Below are positions 17,106 to 24,585 of a stretch of DNA of 64,000 nt, piece by piece. The DNA comes from Betaproteobacteria bacterium HGW-Betaproteobacteria-7. GTDB taxonomy: Bacteria > Pseudomonadota > Gammaproteobacteria > Burkholderiales > Rhodocyclaceae. The notes beneath the pieces are model-generated. The model was not told the DNA's origin. It did no database searches and saw only the letters and a list, made by a program, of their open reading frames with translations. The stretch covers positions 1 to 64,000 of the forward strand of contig PHCE01000009.1 in NCBI GenBank assembly GCA_002840765.1. Reading direction: 5' to 3'. The position numbers and the translations under genes were made by a program. Positions within the stretch are counted from its first letter, which is position 1; each line of letters starts with the position of its first letter.

Positions 17106-18328
17106 TTGGCCTCCTGGCGCAGGGCCTTGATCTGGGCCGGCTGGATCATGTCGCCCAGCTTGTGGCCGAAACTGTTGCGTTCGTAAGTGATCACCGCCGC
17201 CAGCTCGACATCGGACAGCGTCTCGCGGAACGCCTGCATGGCAGTGCCGGGCTTGCCGTTGAAGACGCGGTCGACGTGGCTGTCGGGGATGATCTTGCCG
17301 TTCATGTCGAGCAGCGGCCCGCTGACTATCTTGCTGCCGGCCAGCGCCGGGAAGACCGGGGGCAATCCCTGGCCCTCGGCCTGGTGGCAGGCGACGCAGA
17401 CCTTGTCGTACACCGTCTTGCCCTCGGCGATCAGCTCTTCGCTGCTCCAGGCGCGGTCGGCGCTGCCGGCTGAGGCGACGGCCTCGGCCTTCTGTTGCTC
17501 CAGCCAGGCGAGATATTCCGGTTCCGGCACGGCATGGACGACCACCGGCATGAAGCCGTGGTCCTTGCCGCACAGTTCGGCGCACTGGCCGCGGTAGATG
17601 CCGGGTTTCTCGATCAGTACCCAGGTTTCGCGCAGGAAGCCGGGAATGGCGTCGCGCTTGACGCCGAATTGCGGTACCCACCAGGTGTGGATGACGTCGG
17701 TCGAGGTCAGCAGGATGCGCACCTTCTTGCCGACCGGCAGCACCACCGGCTTGTCGACTTCCAGCAGGTAGTGCTCGCCCTTGGCCTCGGCATTGGCAAT
17801 CTGGGCGCGCGGCGTAGACATGGTGCTGATGAACTTGACCCCGGCCTCCGGGTATTCGTACTGCCACTTCCACTGCATGCCGGTGACCTTGAGCACCATG
17901 TCGGCGCGGGTCTTGGTGTCTTCCATGCTGATGATCGCCTGCACCGCCGGAATGCCCATCAGCACGAAGTCGATGAACAGCAGGATGGCAAATGGCACCA
18001 ATGCCCAGAACCACTGCATGGCGCTGGTCGGTCCGGTGAAGGTCGACGGCGTGTGGCCGACGCTTTTCCGGTGCTTGATCATCGAGTAAATCATTATCGC
18101 GAACACCACCACGAACAGGATGGTGATGATCAGCATGAACTCGTTGTGGATGTGCAGCGTTTCCCGGGCGATCGGCGTGACCGGCTCAGGGAAGTTGAAT
18201 TTGTATTCCGCCGACGCGGCACCCGGTAGCAGCGAGCCTGCAGCGAGGGCGAGAAACTGGAAGCGGCGGAGGCACGCTGACGCCAAGCTTGATCCGCCCG
18301 CAATAGAATGAAGCACTATGCTCCTCAT
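17102..18328 (-). CDS. ctaC: Cytochrome c oxidase subunit II with fused cytochrome c (caa3)
   Basis: 408 residues: signal peptide about 1-40, two membrane helices about 63-83 and 104-126, the CuA domain, then a fused class I cytochrome c. CuA ligands are visible: H214, C249, E251, C253, H257 and M260 (RGQCAELCGKDHGFM). The heme motif CVACH is at 311-315. The fusion makes this a caa3-type oxidase that can be loaded directly by periplasmic cytochromes. The Glu that normally starts the K channel just before TM2 (E101 in Rhodobacter) aligns with Q105 (SAMQWFWALVP). GGGAGGGAA before the ATG supports the start. First gene of the operon. Confidence 0.96.
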   Translation of the reverse strand: MRSIVLHSIAGGSSLASACLRRFQFLALAAGSLLPGAASAEYKFNFPEPVTPIARETLHIHNEFMLIITILFVVVFAIMIYSMIKHRKSVGHTPSTFTGPTSAMQWFWALVPFAILLFIDFVLMGIPAVQAIISMEDTKTRADMVLKVTGMQWKWQYEYPEAGVKFISTMSTPRAQIANAEAKGEHYLLEVDKPVVLPVGKKVRILLTSTDVIHTWWVPQFGVKRDAIPGFLRETWVLIEKPGIYRGQCAELCGKDHGFMPVVVHAVPEPEYLAWLEQQKAEAVASAGSADRAWSSEELIAEGKTVYDKVCVACHQAEGQGLPPVFPALAGSKIVSGPLLDMNGKIIPDSHVDRVFNGKPGTAMQAFRETLSDVELAAVITYERNSFGHKLGDMIQPAQIKALRQEAK

Positions 18329-18407
18329 TCCGTTCCCTCCCCTTGTGAGAACCGACTTGTCATCTCAGAATCCAGCATGCGTAATTAGTTCAAAATTATT
18401 CAATTCG

Positions 18408-18989
18408 ATGAAATCCCGACTCCTCGCTCCTTTGTTATTCGCGCTGCTCGCCGCCTGTTCGCCGCCGCCGCCGGCCAGCTTCGCCAACACCGACCTGACC
18501 GGCGCCACCTTCGCCCAGCGCCTGGCGCTGGACGATCACCACGGCCAGAAACGTACGCTGGCGGACTTTCGCGGCAAAGTGGTGGTGGTCTTCTTCGGCT
18601 ATACCGCCTGCCCGGACATCTGTCCGACCACGCTCTCCCGGCTGGCCGGGGTGATGCAGCAACTGGGGGCGGAGGCCGAGCGTGTCCAGGTACTGTTCGT
18701 CAGCCTCGACCCGGAGCGTGATAGCGGCGAGCGCCTGAAAACCTTCGTTCCCTGGTTCCACCCAAGCTTCCTCGGCCTGCGCGGCGATGCGGCGCAAACC
18801 AAGGCCGCCAGCGATGAATTCCGCGTCTTCAGCGCGCGCAAGGATGTTTCCGGCGAGCTCGGCTACGTGCTCGACCATTCCACCGGCGCATATGTCTTCG
18901 ATCCAGCCGGACGTATTCGGCTTTACATCAAGGATTCAGCCAGCGTTGAAGAGATCGTCGCTGATATCAGGTTGCTGCTGAAGGGCTGA
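18408..18989 (+). CDS. SCO1/SenC copper chaperone lipoprotein
   Basis: 193 residues starting MKSRLLAPLL, with a lipobox (ALLAAC) for membrane anchoring. The thioredoxin-like domain carries the SCO copper motif CPDICP and the distal His (LDHSTGAYVFDP), the three ligands used to load copper into the CuA site of subunit II. It is divergent from ctaC with 79 bases between the starts, the usual partner arrangement. I used the ATG at 18408; an open frame continues upstream to 18318 but would put 30 unlikely residues before the signal peptide. The start has no clear ribosome binding site. Confidence 0.92.
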   Translation: MKSRLLAPLLFALLAACSPPPPASFANTDLTGATFAQRLALDDHHGQKRTLADFRGKVVVVFFGYTACPDICPTTLSRLAGVMQQLGAEAERVQVLFVSLDPERDSGERLKTFVPWFHPSFLGLRGDAAQTKAASDEFRVFSARKDVSGELGYVLDHSTGAYVFDPAGRIRLYIKDSASVEEIVADIRLLLKG

Positions 18990-19237
18990 GATATATCTGT
19001 GGCCGATTCGGTTATGGATCGCTTTGTCAATGTGGGCTGCGGTATCGGGGGCGTGAACCGAATAGGAGCGGTATCTGGCTCATAAATCGTTTGATTGAAG
19101 CATGGGCACGATCCGAGCATTTTCGTGACTTCAAGAAAATGGTTTCGGGGAATATCGAGAGTTGTGATGGAGCGCGGCAAGTCGGCCTTTGCTGACTTTC
19201 GTCCTGTTGCAGTTGAACTGCTGCTTTGGTACGCGTT

Positions 19238-20377
19238 TCAAGCTTCCACTTGTGCGAGAGGAATGCCCAGCTCTTCTACAGGTGAATTTTTGAAATTTCC
19301 AAGTAGCGTTGGCAAGAGCGACGACAGGGAAACTATTACCCGCTCTAGAGGTTCAGTCGCTGAACTGGGGAAATTCCGAAACTGATGAAATAGAAAGTTC
19401 CGAATAGGGTATAGGGTTGTATCTAGGGTAGTGCCTTCATCCCTTCCAAGTTGTCGAAGGAGTTCGTTGCAAACTCCGATGACTTCCGAAAGGCCACCAT
19501 CACAGCAACAATATGTGCCAACTAGTAGCTTTATGCGCTGTTTTTCCGACGTGTTTTTGTGGGCACCATCTAGTAAATCTTTAGTGGCATTGACGTCCTG
19601 TTGACAGGAAATGATCCTCTGCACGAGACTGGCCTGCTCATTTTTAAACACCAATTCCATCAGGTGCTCAACAATTTGGTATAGGTAAAAAAATTGAAAT
19701 AGCGGATTTCCCTCAAATGGGTAGGCATGTGAGTAAATCGCAGTAAGTTGCTCCAGCTCACTAATCTCAGGTGAAACTGGCACAACTTCCAATCTAGGAG
19801 TTTGAACTCTATCACGCAGAACTCTTATGTTTTCTGGCGCAATAGATGTTAGCTGAAAGTATCCTAGGGCAGCTAACGCGGGGATCCATCTTGAAATTTC
19901 AAAATCGCAATCCAGCGTTTCTTTGCTTACTACGAAAATAGTGGTCGACTCCGGGAGCAGTTCATATATATGCACCGGAGCCTCGTCACCGAAAAACCGC
20001 AGTTTGGTATTAATGGCCGATTGTGAATTTAAAATGAACTTTATTGCTACGTAGGCATATCGCCAAAAGTGAACGTTCGACGCATGACTGTGTTCGTTGG
20101 AGTTAAGGGCGTTAACGGGTATGCACCACCCAACGCGACGATTTTTCGTTTTGTCAACAACTTGGAATATTTCGCTTTCAACTAGGTTTGCTTTTGAAAA
20201 CAAGAAGACAAAGAATTCTTTATCTTCAAAGGCATTGTCAATGACAATAGGTGCTCTAACAGAAAGAGACAATCCAGTGTTGACATCCACTTCGGACTTG
20301 AATGTCGAGCTTTCTTCGTCGAAACAAAAATTTCGGAACTCGACAGACTTTCCTCCAGTGTCTACAAAAACCCCCAT
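19238..20377 (-). CDS. HEPN-motif protein, putative RNase effector
   Basis: 379 residues, no signal peptide or membrane helix, much lower GC than its surroundings. The C-terminal third looks like a HEPN domain: a helix FFYLYQIVEHLMELVF (about 229-244) and the RX4-6H ribonuclease motif R326-N-F-L-F-H331, with a polar residue after the Arg as usual in active HEPN proteins. The N-terminal two thirds (about 1-200) is beta-rich and unrecognised, and could be a sensor or targeting domain as in ApeA-like proteins. GAGG lies 7 bases before the ATG. It follows the DGQHR-like gene by 8 bases and must be co-expressed with it. The HEPN call rests on the motif and predicted helices; toxin activity is inference. 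Confidence 0.65.
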   Translation of the reverse strand: MGVFVDTGGKSVEFRNFCFDEESSTFKSEVDVNTGLSLSVRAPIVIDNAFEDKEFFVFLFSKANLVESEIFQVVDKTKNRRVGWCIPVNALNSNEHSHASNVHFWRYAYVAIKFILNSQSAINTKLRFFGDEAPVHIYELLPESTTIFVVSKETLDCDFEISRWIPALAALGYFQLTSIAPENIRVLRDRVQTPRLEVVPVSPEISELEQLTAIYSHAYPFEGNPLFQFFYLYQIVEHLMELVFKNEQASLVQRIISCQQDVNATKDLLDGAHKNTSEKQRIKLLVGTYCCCDGGLSEVIGVCNELLRQLGRDEGTTLDTTLYPIRNFLFHQFRNFPSSATEPLERVIVSLSSLLPTLLGNFKNSPVEELGIPLAQVEA

Positions 20378-20385
20378 GGGATGCC

Positions 20386-21555
20386 TCAGAAATTCTGACT
20401 TTGGTATTTTCTTAAGGCGGTGCTCGCCGAACTAAGAGGATTCGCAAAACTATCGCCATCTTTGTTAATCAGGTCTCGAAAGAAATATTGAAAATATGAA
20501 CGCTGAGCATTACCAATCTTCTTGGTATTTAATTTTATCCATTCTAGAGATCTGTTTATTTCTTCAAGAAACGCCTCAGGATCCTCTATATCAATTTTGG
20601 CAATCGTTTTATCAAGATCGTCAAAGTCAATGATCATTCCAAAGTCAATCATCTTACCAACAGCAGCCCCAAATCCAGACATTGCTTGAGGTTTTTTAAA
20701 TACTTGGAGCGCAGTCTTGCCAAAAGGCGCACTATTTATATCTAGATAGTCGTCGCCAAGTCTAGCACTTCCGCAGATGCTACTAATATTGTTTACGAAG
20801 CCATGCCAAGATTTAATGTACGCCTTGAATAGATCCTTTGACTGGTTTTCTTTGGAAAGCTTTTCTAGGCTCGCAATATTTTCCAGAATATCTGATTTTT
20901 CGATTGGCAGCTCGTCTCGATCAAGATAGGCGTTGAAGCCCTCAACCACGTCTTTAAAATTATATTGATTAATTTGAGTTGCTGGGCGATCATCTGTCTC
21001 TCTAATAAGTTCAACTCCCTCGACGCCAGATTCAATGTAATCAAGATACAGAATTTCAATCTGCTGGCGTAATGACATAGGGGTCTGTCCGGTATTTAGC
21101 GTCAGCATTCGATAAAGAATCCCGATTCTATTTAGGCCAACATAAAATTCAACCCTGATTTTATTATTCATGACCCGAGATAACGATTCCCCATCACCAA
21201 CTCGTTGCTGGTCGGCAATTAGGTCGAGAATCGTATAAGTACGCTGGAGACCATCTAGAATTACAAGATGATCTTTGTTTGCGGCGAGATGGTCGGGAAA
21301 GCTATCAATGTTCTGTTCATCAAATTCGGTAGATGCGGATGTTAACGCCAATACAACTGGCGGTATTACGCATTCGCGCAAAAGATCCTGTTTTAATAAA
21401 CTGTAAACGGTTTTTGAAGACCCTACCCGGCGTCGTTGAAAGACGTTTTTCTTCGTGATATCGGCAGCGAGTTCGGAATACTCGCCAATAGTCATTTCAA
21501 CCAGAATATTGGTTGCATTGATCCGTGAATCATGCAGGCTAGATAGCGGTTTCAT
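20386..21555 (-). CDS. DGQHR/DUF262-like (ParB-superfamily-like) protein
   Basis: 389 residues, AT-rich, cytoplasmic. It carries the signature VILDGLQRTYTILDL (D101-G-L-Q-R105), the equivalent of DGQHR in DndB-like proteins and DGQQR in DUF262/GmrSD proteins. Before it is a typical lead-in (VFQRRRVG, then LLRECVIPPVVLAL); after it comes LTLNTGQTPMSLRQQ, resembling the family's second motif. DGQHR and DUF262 proteins are common in phosphorothioation, type IV restriction and other anti-phage loci. TAGGA about 8 bases before the ATG supports the start. First gene of the two-gene island, with a promoter and palindrome upstream. Its activity (nucleotide hydrolysis, DNA sensing or neutralising the HEPN protein) is unknown. 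Confidence 0.72.
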   Translation of the reverse strand: MKPLSSLHDSRINATNILVEMTIGEYSELAADITKKNVFQRRRVGSSKTVYSLLKQDLLRECVIPPVVLALTSASTEFDEQNIDSFPDHLAANKDHLVILDGLQRTYTILDLIADQQRVGDGESLSRVMNNKIRVEFYVGLNRIGILYRMLTLNTGQTPMSLRQQIEILYLDYIESGVEGVELIRETDDRPATQINQYNFKDVVEGFNAYLDRDELPIEKSDILENIASLEKLSKENQSKDLFKAYIKSWHGFVNNISSICGSARLGDDYLDINSAPFGKTALQVFKKPQAMSGFGAAVGKMIDFGMIIDFDDLDKTIAKIDIEDPEAFLEEINRSLEWIKLNTKKIGNAQRSYFQYFFRDLINKDGDSFANPLSSASTALRKYQSQNF

Positions 21556-21603
21556 TTAACAATCCTAAGAGCGTTTTGTTGGTTGTTGGTCTTAATTAGA
21601 CAC

Positions 21604-21617
21604 GCGACATTTGTCGC
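21604..21617. promoter_or_regulatory. Palindrome over the predicted start of island transcription
   Basis: GCGACATTTGTCGC: perfect 6-base arms around a 2-base centre. It begins 2 bases downstream of the predicted -10 box (21620-21625), so it covers the expected transcription start. That is a classic position for a repressor operator, suggesting the island is repressed by one of its own products or by a host factor. Confidence 0.55.
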
Positions 21618-21619
21618 TT

Positions 21620-21648
21620 AGTATTGTGTCTACCCAGTACCCAGTCAA
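21620..21648 (-). promoter_or_regulatory. Sigma-70-type promoter of the DGQHR-HEPN island
   Basis: On the minus strand: TTGACT (21648-21643), a 17-base spacer, then AATACT (21625-21620). That is five of six matches to the -35 consensus and four of six to the -10, at ideal spacing, about 65 bases upstream of the first island gene. It is the best promoter match noticed in this region and supports autonomous transcription of the island. Confidence 0.55.
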
Positions 21649-21787
21649 GCGCTTGCAATGGACAATTTTTAGTCGGCGGGGGGGCTTCTAGGCTGCTGGC
21701 GTCAACGTCCGCTCCGGCCGACTTGCACGCATTCACTATCGTGCAGATTTCCGAGCCTTGACGGTAGCGCCAACTCTGGTGGTCGCT

Positions 21788-24124
21788 TCAGCCGCCAAAC
21801 GCCTTCCGTATGGCATCGAAGATGGATTTGAGCGGTGACACTTCCACGTCCAGGGTCTTGACCCCATCATCGCCCTTGAATTCATCGTAGACCCAGTCGC
21901 CATCGACGTAGGAGATGCCCGGCGGCGGGTTTCTTTCGCTGGGGGATTTACCGGACAAGGCCTGACGCATGTAGTCAATCCAGATCGGCAAGGCCAGGGT
22001 TGCGCCGAATTCCCGGCCGCCCAGTGATTTGGGCTGGTCGTAGCCCATCCACGATACCGCCACCACGTTCCCGGAATAGCCGGCAAACCAGCCATCGACC
22101 GCGTCGCTGGTGGTGCCTGTCTTGCCGGCCAGGTCGGTGCGTCCAAGGCGCTGGGATGCCTGGGCGCCGGTACCGCTGCTGACCACTTGGCGCAGCATGC
22201 TGTCGATGATGAAAGCGTTGCGGGCGTCGATGGCTCGTTGCTCTTCCTGTCTGGCCGGTGTCGGTGGCGCCTCCCACAGCACGTTGCCGCCGGCGTCGGT
22301 GATCTTCTGGATCAAGCGTGGGGTGACCCTGAACCCGCCATTGGCGAAGACCGCGTAGGCGCTGGCCATCTGCAGCGGGGTGACCGAGCCGCTACCCAGG
22401 ATCATGGTCAGATTGGCCGGATGTTTGGCGGCATCGAAACCGAAGCGTTGCAGATAGTCCTGTGCATATTGCGGCGAGATGGCTTGCAGCAGGCGGACCG
22501 CGACAACGTTCTTCGAGCGGGCCAGGGCCTGGCGCAGGCTGATCGGGCCATCGTAGCCGTCGTCATTGCGCGGTTCCCAGGGCTGGCCGTCTTCGCCACC
22601 GGGCAGCGACAGCGGCGCGTCGTTCATCAGGGTGGCCGGCGAGAAACCCTTTTCCAGCGCGGCTGAATAAACGAAGGGCTTGATGATCGATCCCGGCTGG
22701 CGCCAGGCGCTGGTGACGTGGTTGAACTGATTGCGGGAAAAGTCGAAGCCGCCAACCAGCGCCCGGTAGGAGCCATCCTCGGCATTCAGGGCGACGAAAG
22801 CGGCGTCGACTTGCGGCATCTGAGCGATTGACCAACGGTCCTTGCTGTCCTGGCTGACGCGGATCACGGAACCGACGCGAATCTTGATATCAATTTTGGC
22901 GTTCGGCTGCAGGGCGCGGGCGGCAAAGCGCAGCCCGTTGCCGGTGATTTCCAGCGTGTCGCCGGAGGCGGGTTCGGCGCGCACGCGCTTGGCGGAGACT
23001 TCGGTGACGACGGCCGCGATCAGGTTGTCGCTGCTGGGATGTCTGGCCAGGATCTGCTCAATGGCATCCTCCTGCTCGTCCACATTTGCCGGCAGGTCGA
23101 CAAATCCTTCCGGCCCGCGATAACCATGGCGCTGGTCGTAGGCCAGCACATTGCGCCGGACCGAGTCGTAGGCCGCGTTCTGCTCGGCCTTGCTGAGCGT
23201 GGTGTAGACGTTGAAGCCCTGGGTATAAGCAGCGCCCTGGTACTGCGCATAGAGCTCCTGGCGCACCATCTCGGCGACGTGGTCGGCATGTGCTTCGTAC
23301 CGCAGGCTGTGGCCAACCTCGAGTGGCTGGGCGATGGCCTCGGCATATTGCGCCTGCGTGATCTTCCCCAGGCTCAGCATGCGCTTCAGGACGAGTTCCT
23401 GGCGGGCCTTGGCGCGTACCGGATTGACCGCCGGGTTGTGCTTGACCGGGTTTTGCGGGATGCCGGCCAACATGGCCGCTTCCGCCAGGGTCAGCTCCGG
23501 GAGGCGCTTCTTGAAATAGGTGCGGGCGGCGCTGGTAAAGCCATACGTGCGCTGGCCGAGATAGATCTGATTCATGTAGAGCTCAAGGATCTGATCCTTG
23601 CTCAATGCCGATTCGATGCGGTAGGACAGCAGCACCTCGGTCAATTTGCGCGTCAGGGTAATTTCCCGCGAGAGGAAGAAAGTACGCGCCACCTGCATGG
23701 TGATCGTCGAGGCACCCTGGCGCAGACCGCCCGTCAGGCCAGCCGCCACCGCCCGCGCCACCCCGCGGTAATCGACACCGCCGTGCTCATAGAAGCGCGC
23801 ATCCTCGATCGCCAGCAGTGCATCCTTCAAGACCGGGGGAATCTCCTGGATCGGCGTGAAGTCCCGGCGTTCTTCGCCGAACTCCCCGAGCAGCGCGCCA
23901 TCGGCCGTATAAATCCGCAGGGGTATCTTCGGGCGATAGTCAGTCACCAGATCGAGTGCCGGCAGCTTGGCCTGGATGGTCACCAGCATGGCGCTGACCA
24001 GCACCAGCAGCACCAGGACAACCACGGCGCTCAGCGCCAGGAGGGTGCGCCGCAGGTCATCGCGGTAATTGGCAGGGGCAAAGGGTAAGGCAAGAAATTT
24101 GACGGCTGTTGCGAAGAAACTCAC
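21788..24124 (-). CDS. mrcA: Penicillin-binding protein 1A
   Basis: 778 residues; a class A bifunctional peptidoglycan synthase. One N-terminal membrane helix (about 28-50), then a glycosyltransferase domain with the catalytic-Glu motif (AIEDARFYEHGGVDYRG) and GASTITMQVAR, then a transpeptidase domain with the SxxK motif in RQPGSIIKPF, SKN, and KTGTTSDAVDGWFAGYS. It polymerises and cross-links glycan strands in the periplasm. The start is a GTG at 24124 with AGGA about 8 bases upstream. It is divergent from the ArsR operon and lies next to the AT-rich island. Confidence 0.96.
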   Translation of the reverse strand: MSFFATAVKFLALPFAPANYRDDLRRTLLALSAVVVLVLLVLVSAMLVTIQAKLPALDLVTDYRPKIPLRIYTADGALLGEFGEERRDFTPIQEIPPVLKDALLAIEDARFYEHGGVDYRGVARAVAAGLTGGLRQGASTITMQVARTFFLSREITLTRKLTEVLLSYRIESALSKDQILELYMNQIYLGQRTYGFTSAARTYFKKRLPELTLAEAAMLAGIPQNPVKHNPAVNPVRAKARQELVLKRMLSLGKITQAQYAEAIAQPLEVGHSLRYEAHADHVAEMVRQELYAQYQGAAYTQGFNVYTTLSKAEQNAAYDSVRRNVLAYDQRHGYRGPEGFVDLPANVDEQEDAIEQILARHPSSDNLIAAVVTEVSAKRVRAEPASGDTLEITGNGLRFAARALQPNAKIDIKIRVGSVIRVSQDSKDRWSIAQMPQVDAAFVALNAEDGSYRALVGGFDFSRNQFNHVTSAWRQPGSIIKPFVYSAALEKGFSPATLMNDAPLSLPGGEDGQPWEPRNDDGYDGPISLRQALARSKNVVAVRLLQAISPQYAQDYLQRFGFDAAKHPANLTMILGSGSVTPLQMASAYAVFANGGFRVTPRLIQKITDAGGNVLWEAPPTPARQEEQRAIDARNAFIIDSMLRQVVSSGTGAQASQRLGRTDLAGKTGTTSDAVDGWFAGYSGNVVAVSWMGYDQPKSLGGREFGATLALPIWIDYMRQALSGKSPSERNPPPGISYVDGDWVYDEFKGDDGVKTLDVEVSPLKSIFDAIRKAFGG

Positions 24125-24236
24125 GTGCTGGTCCTGGCTGAGGCGCCAACTCGGGCGCTTGAAGGCGCTGGCAAGCCAGTCACCGAAAGGCGCAGTTTAG
24201 CCGCAACGACGGCGATAAAGACGCCGGAAATTCTGC

Positions 24237-24276
24237 TTGACCGCGTCATGTCGATATAACTAAAATTATCGACATG
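24237..24276 (+). promoter_or_regulatory. Promoter and 10-bp inverted-repeat operator of the arsR-aas operon
   Basis: TTGACC (24237-24242), 18 bases, then TAAAAT (24261-24266) form a good sigma-70 promoter. A perfect inverted repeat, CATGTCGATA (24247-24256) and TATCGACATG (24267-24276) with a 10-base centre, straddles the -10 box; its right arm ends with the ATG of the regulator gene. Binding of the ArsR-type product here would block transcription. The predicted transcription start falls at or just before the ATG, so the mRNA may be leaderless. No ribosome binding site is visible. Confidence 0.75.
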
Positions 24277-24585
24277 AAATCTGACTACAGCCAAGCCATC
24301 CCCTCCCAGTGGGCAGTCATGTCCAAGATCTTCGTTGCCCTCGGTGACGAGCATCGTCAGCGCATCCTGCTGTTGTTCGAGCCGGGTGAGCGCCTGAATG
24401 TCGGGCAGATTGCCGAAGTTTCGACGCTGGCGCGGTCGACCGTGTCGCACCACCTGAAAGTTCTCCACGAGTCCGGCGTGCTGGCCTCGGAAAAGATCGG
24501 CAAGGAGGTGTGGTTCTGGATTGACCGCCCGGCCCTCGAAAGCACTTTCACCAACGTCCTCGATTATGTCCGGGAGAACACCTGA
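24274..24585 (+). CDS. ArsR-family winged-helix transcriptional regulator
   Basis: 103 residues with a helix-turn-helix typical of ArsR/SmtB repressors: VALGDEHRQRILLLF, then LNVGQIAEVSTLARSTVSHH and LKVLHESGVLASEKIG. The ELCVC metal-binding motif is absent (VSTLARSTVSHH at that place), so it is probably not a metal sensor of the classical alpha-3 type and may respond to another ligand. It is the first gene of a four-gene operon of lipid enzymes and overlaps the next gene by one base (TGATG). The inverted repeat at its start implies autorepression. Confidence 0.9.
   Translation: MKSDYSQAIPSQWAVMSKIFVALGDEHRQRILLLFEPGERLNVGQIAEVSTLARSTVSHHLKVLHESGVLASEKIGKEVWFWIDRPALESTFTNVLDYVRENT

Noticed and set aside
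19006..19063. ATTCGGTT and AACCGAAT inverted repeat downstream of sco
   Set aside because: 8-base arms separated by 42 bases with no T-run do not make a convincing terminator or operator.
19095..19385. A 96-codon open frame on the plus strand at the island edge
   Set aside because: Its second half is antisense to the HEPN gene and it has no ribosome binding site or motif. It could be a remnant but cannot be supported.
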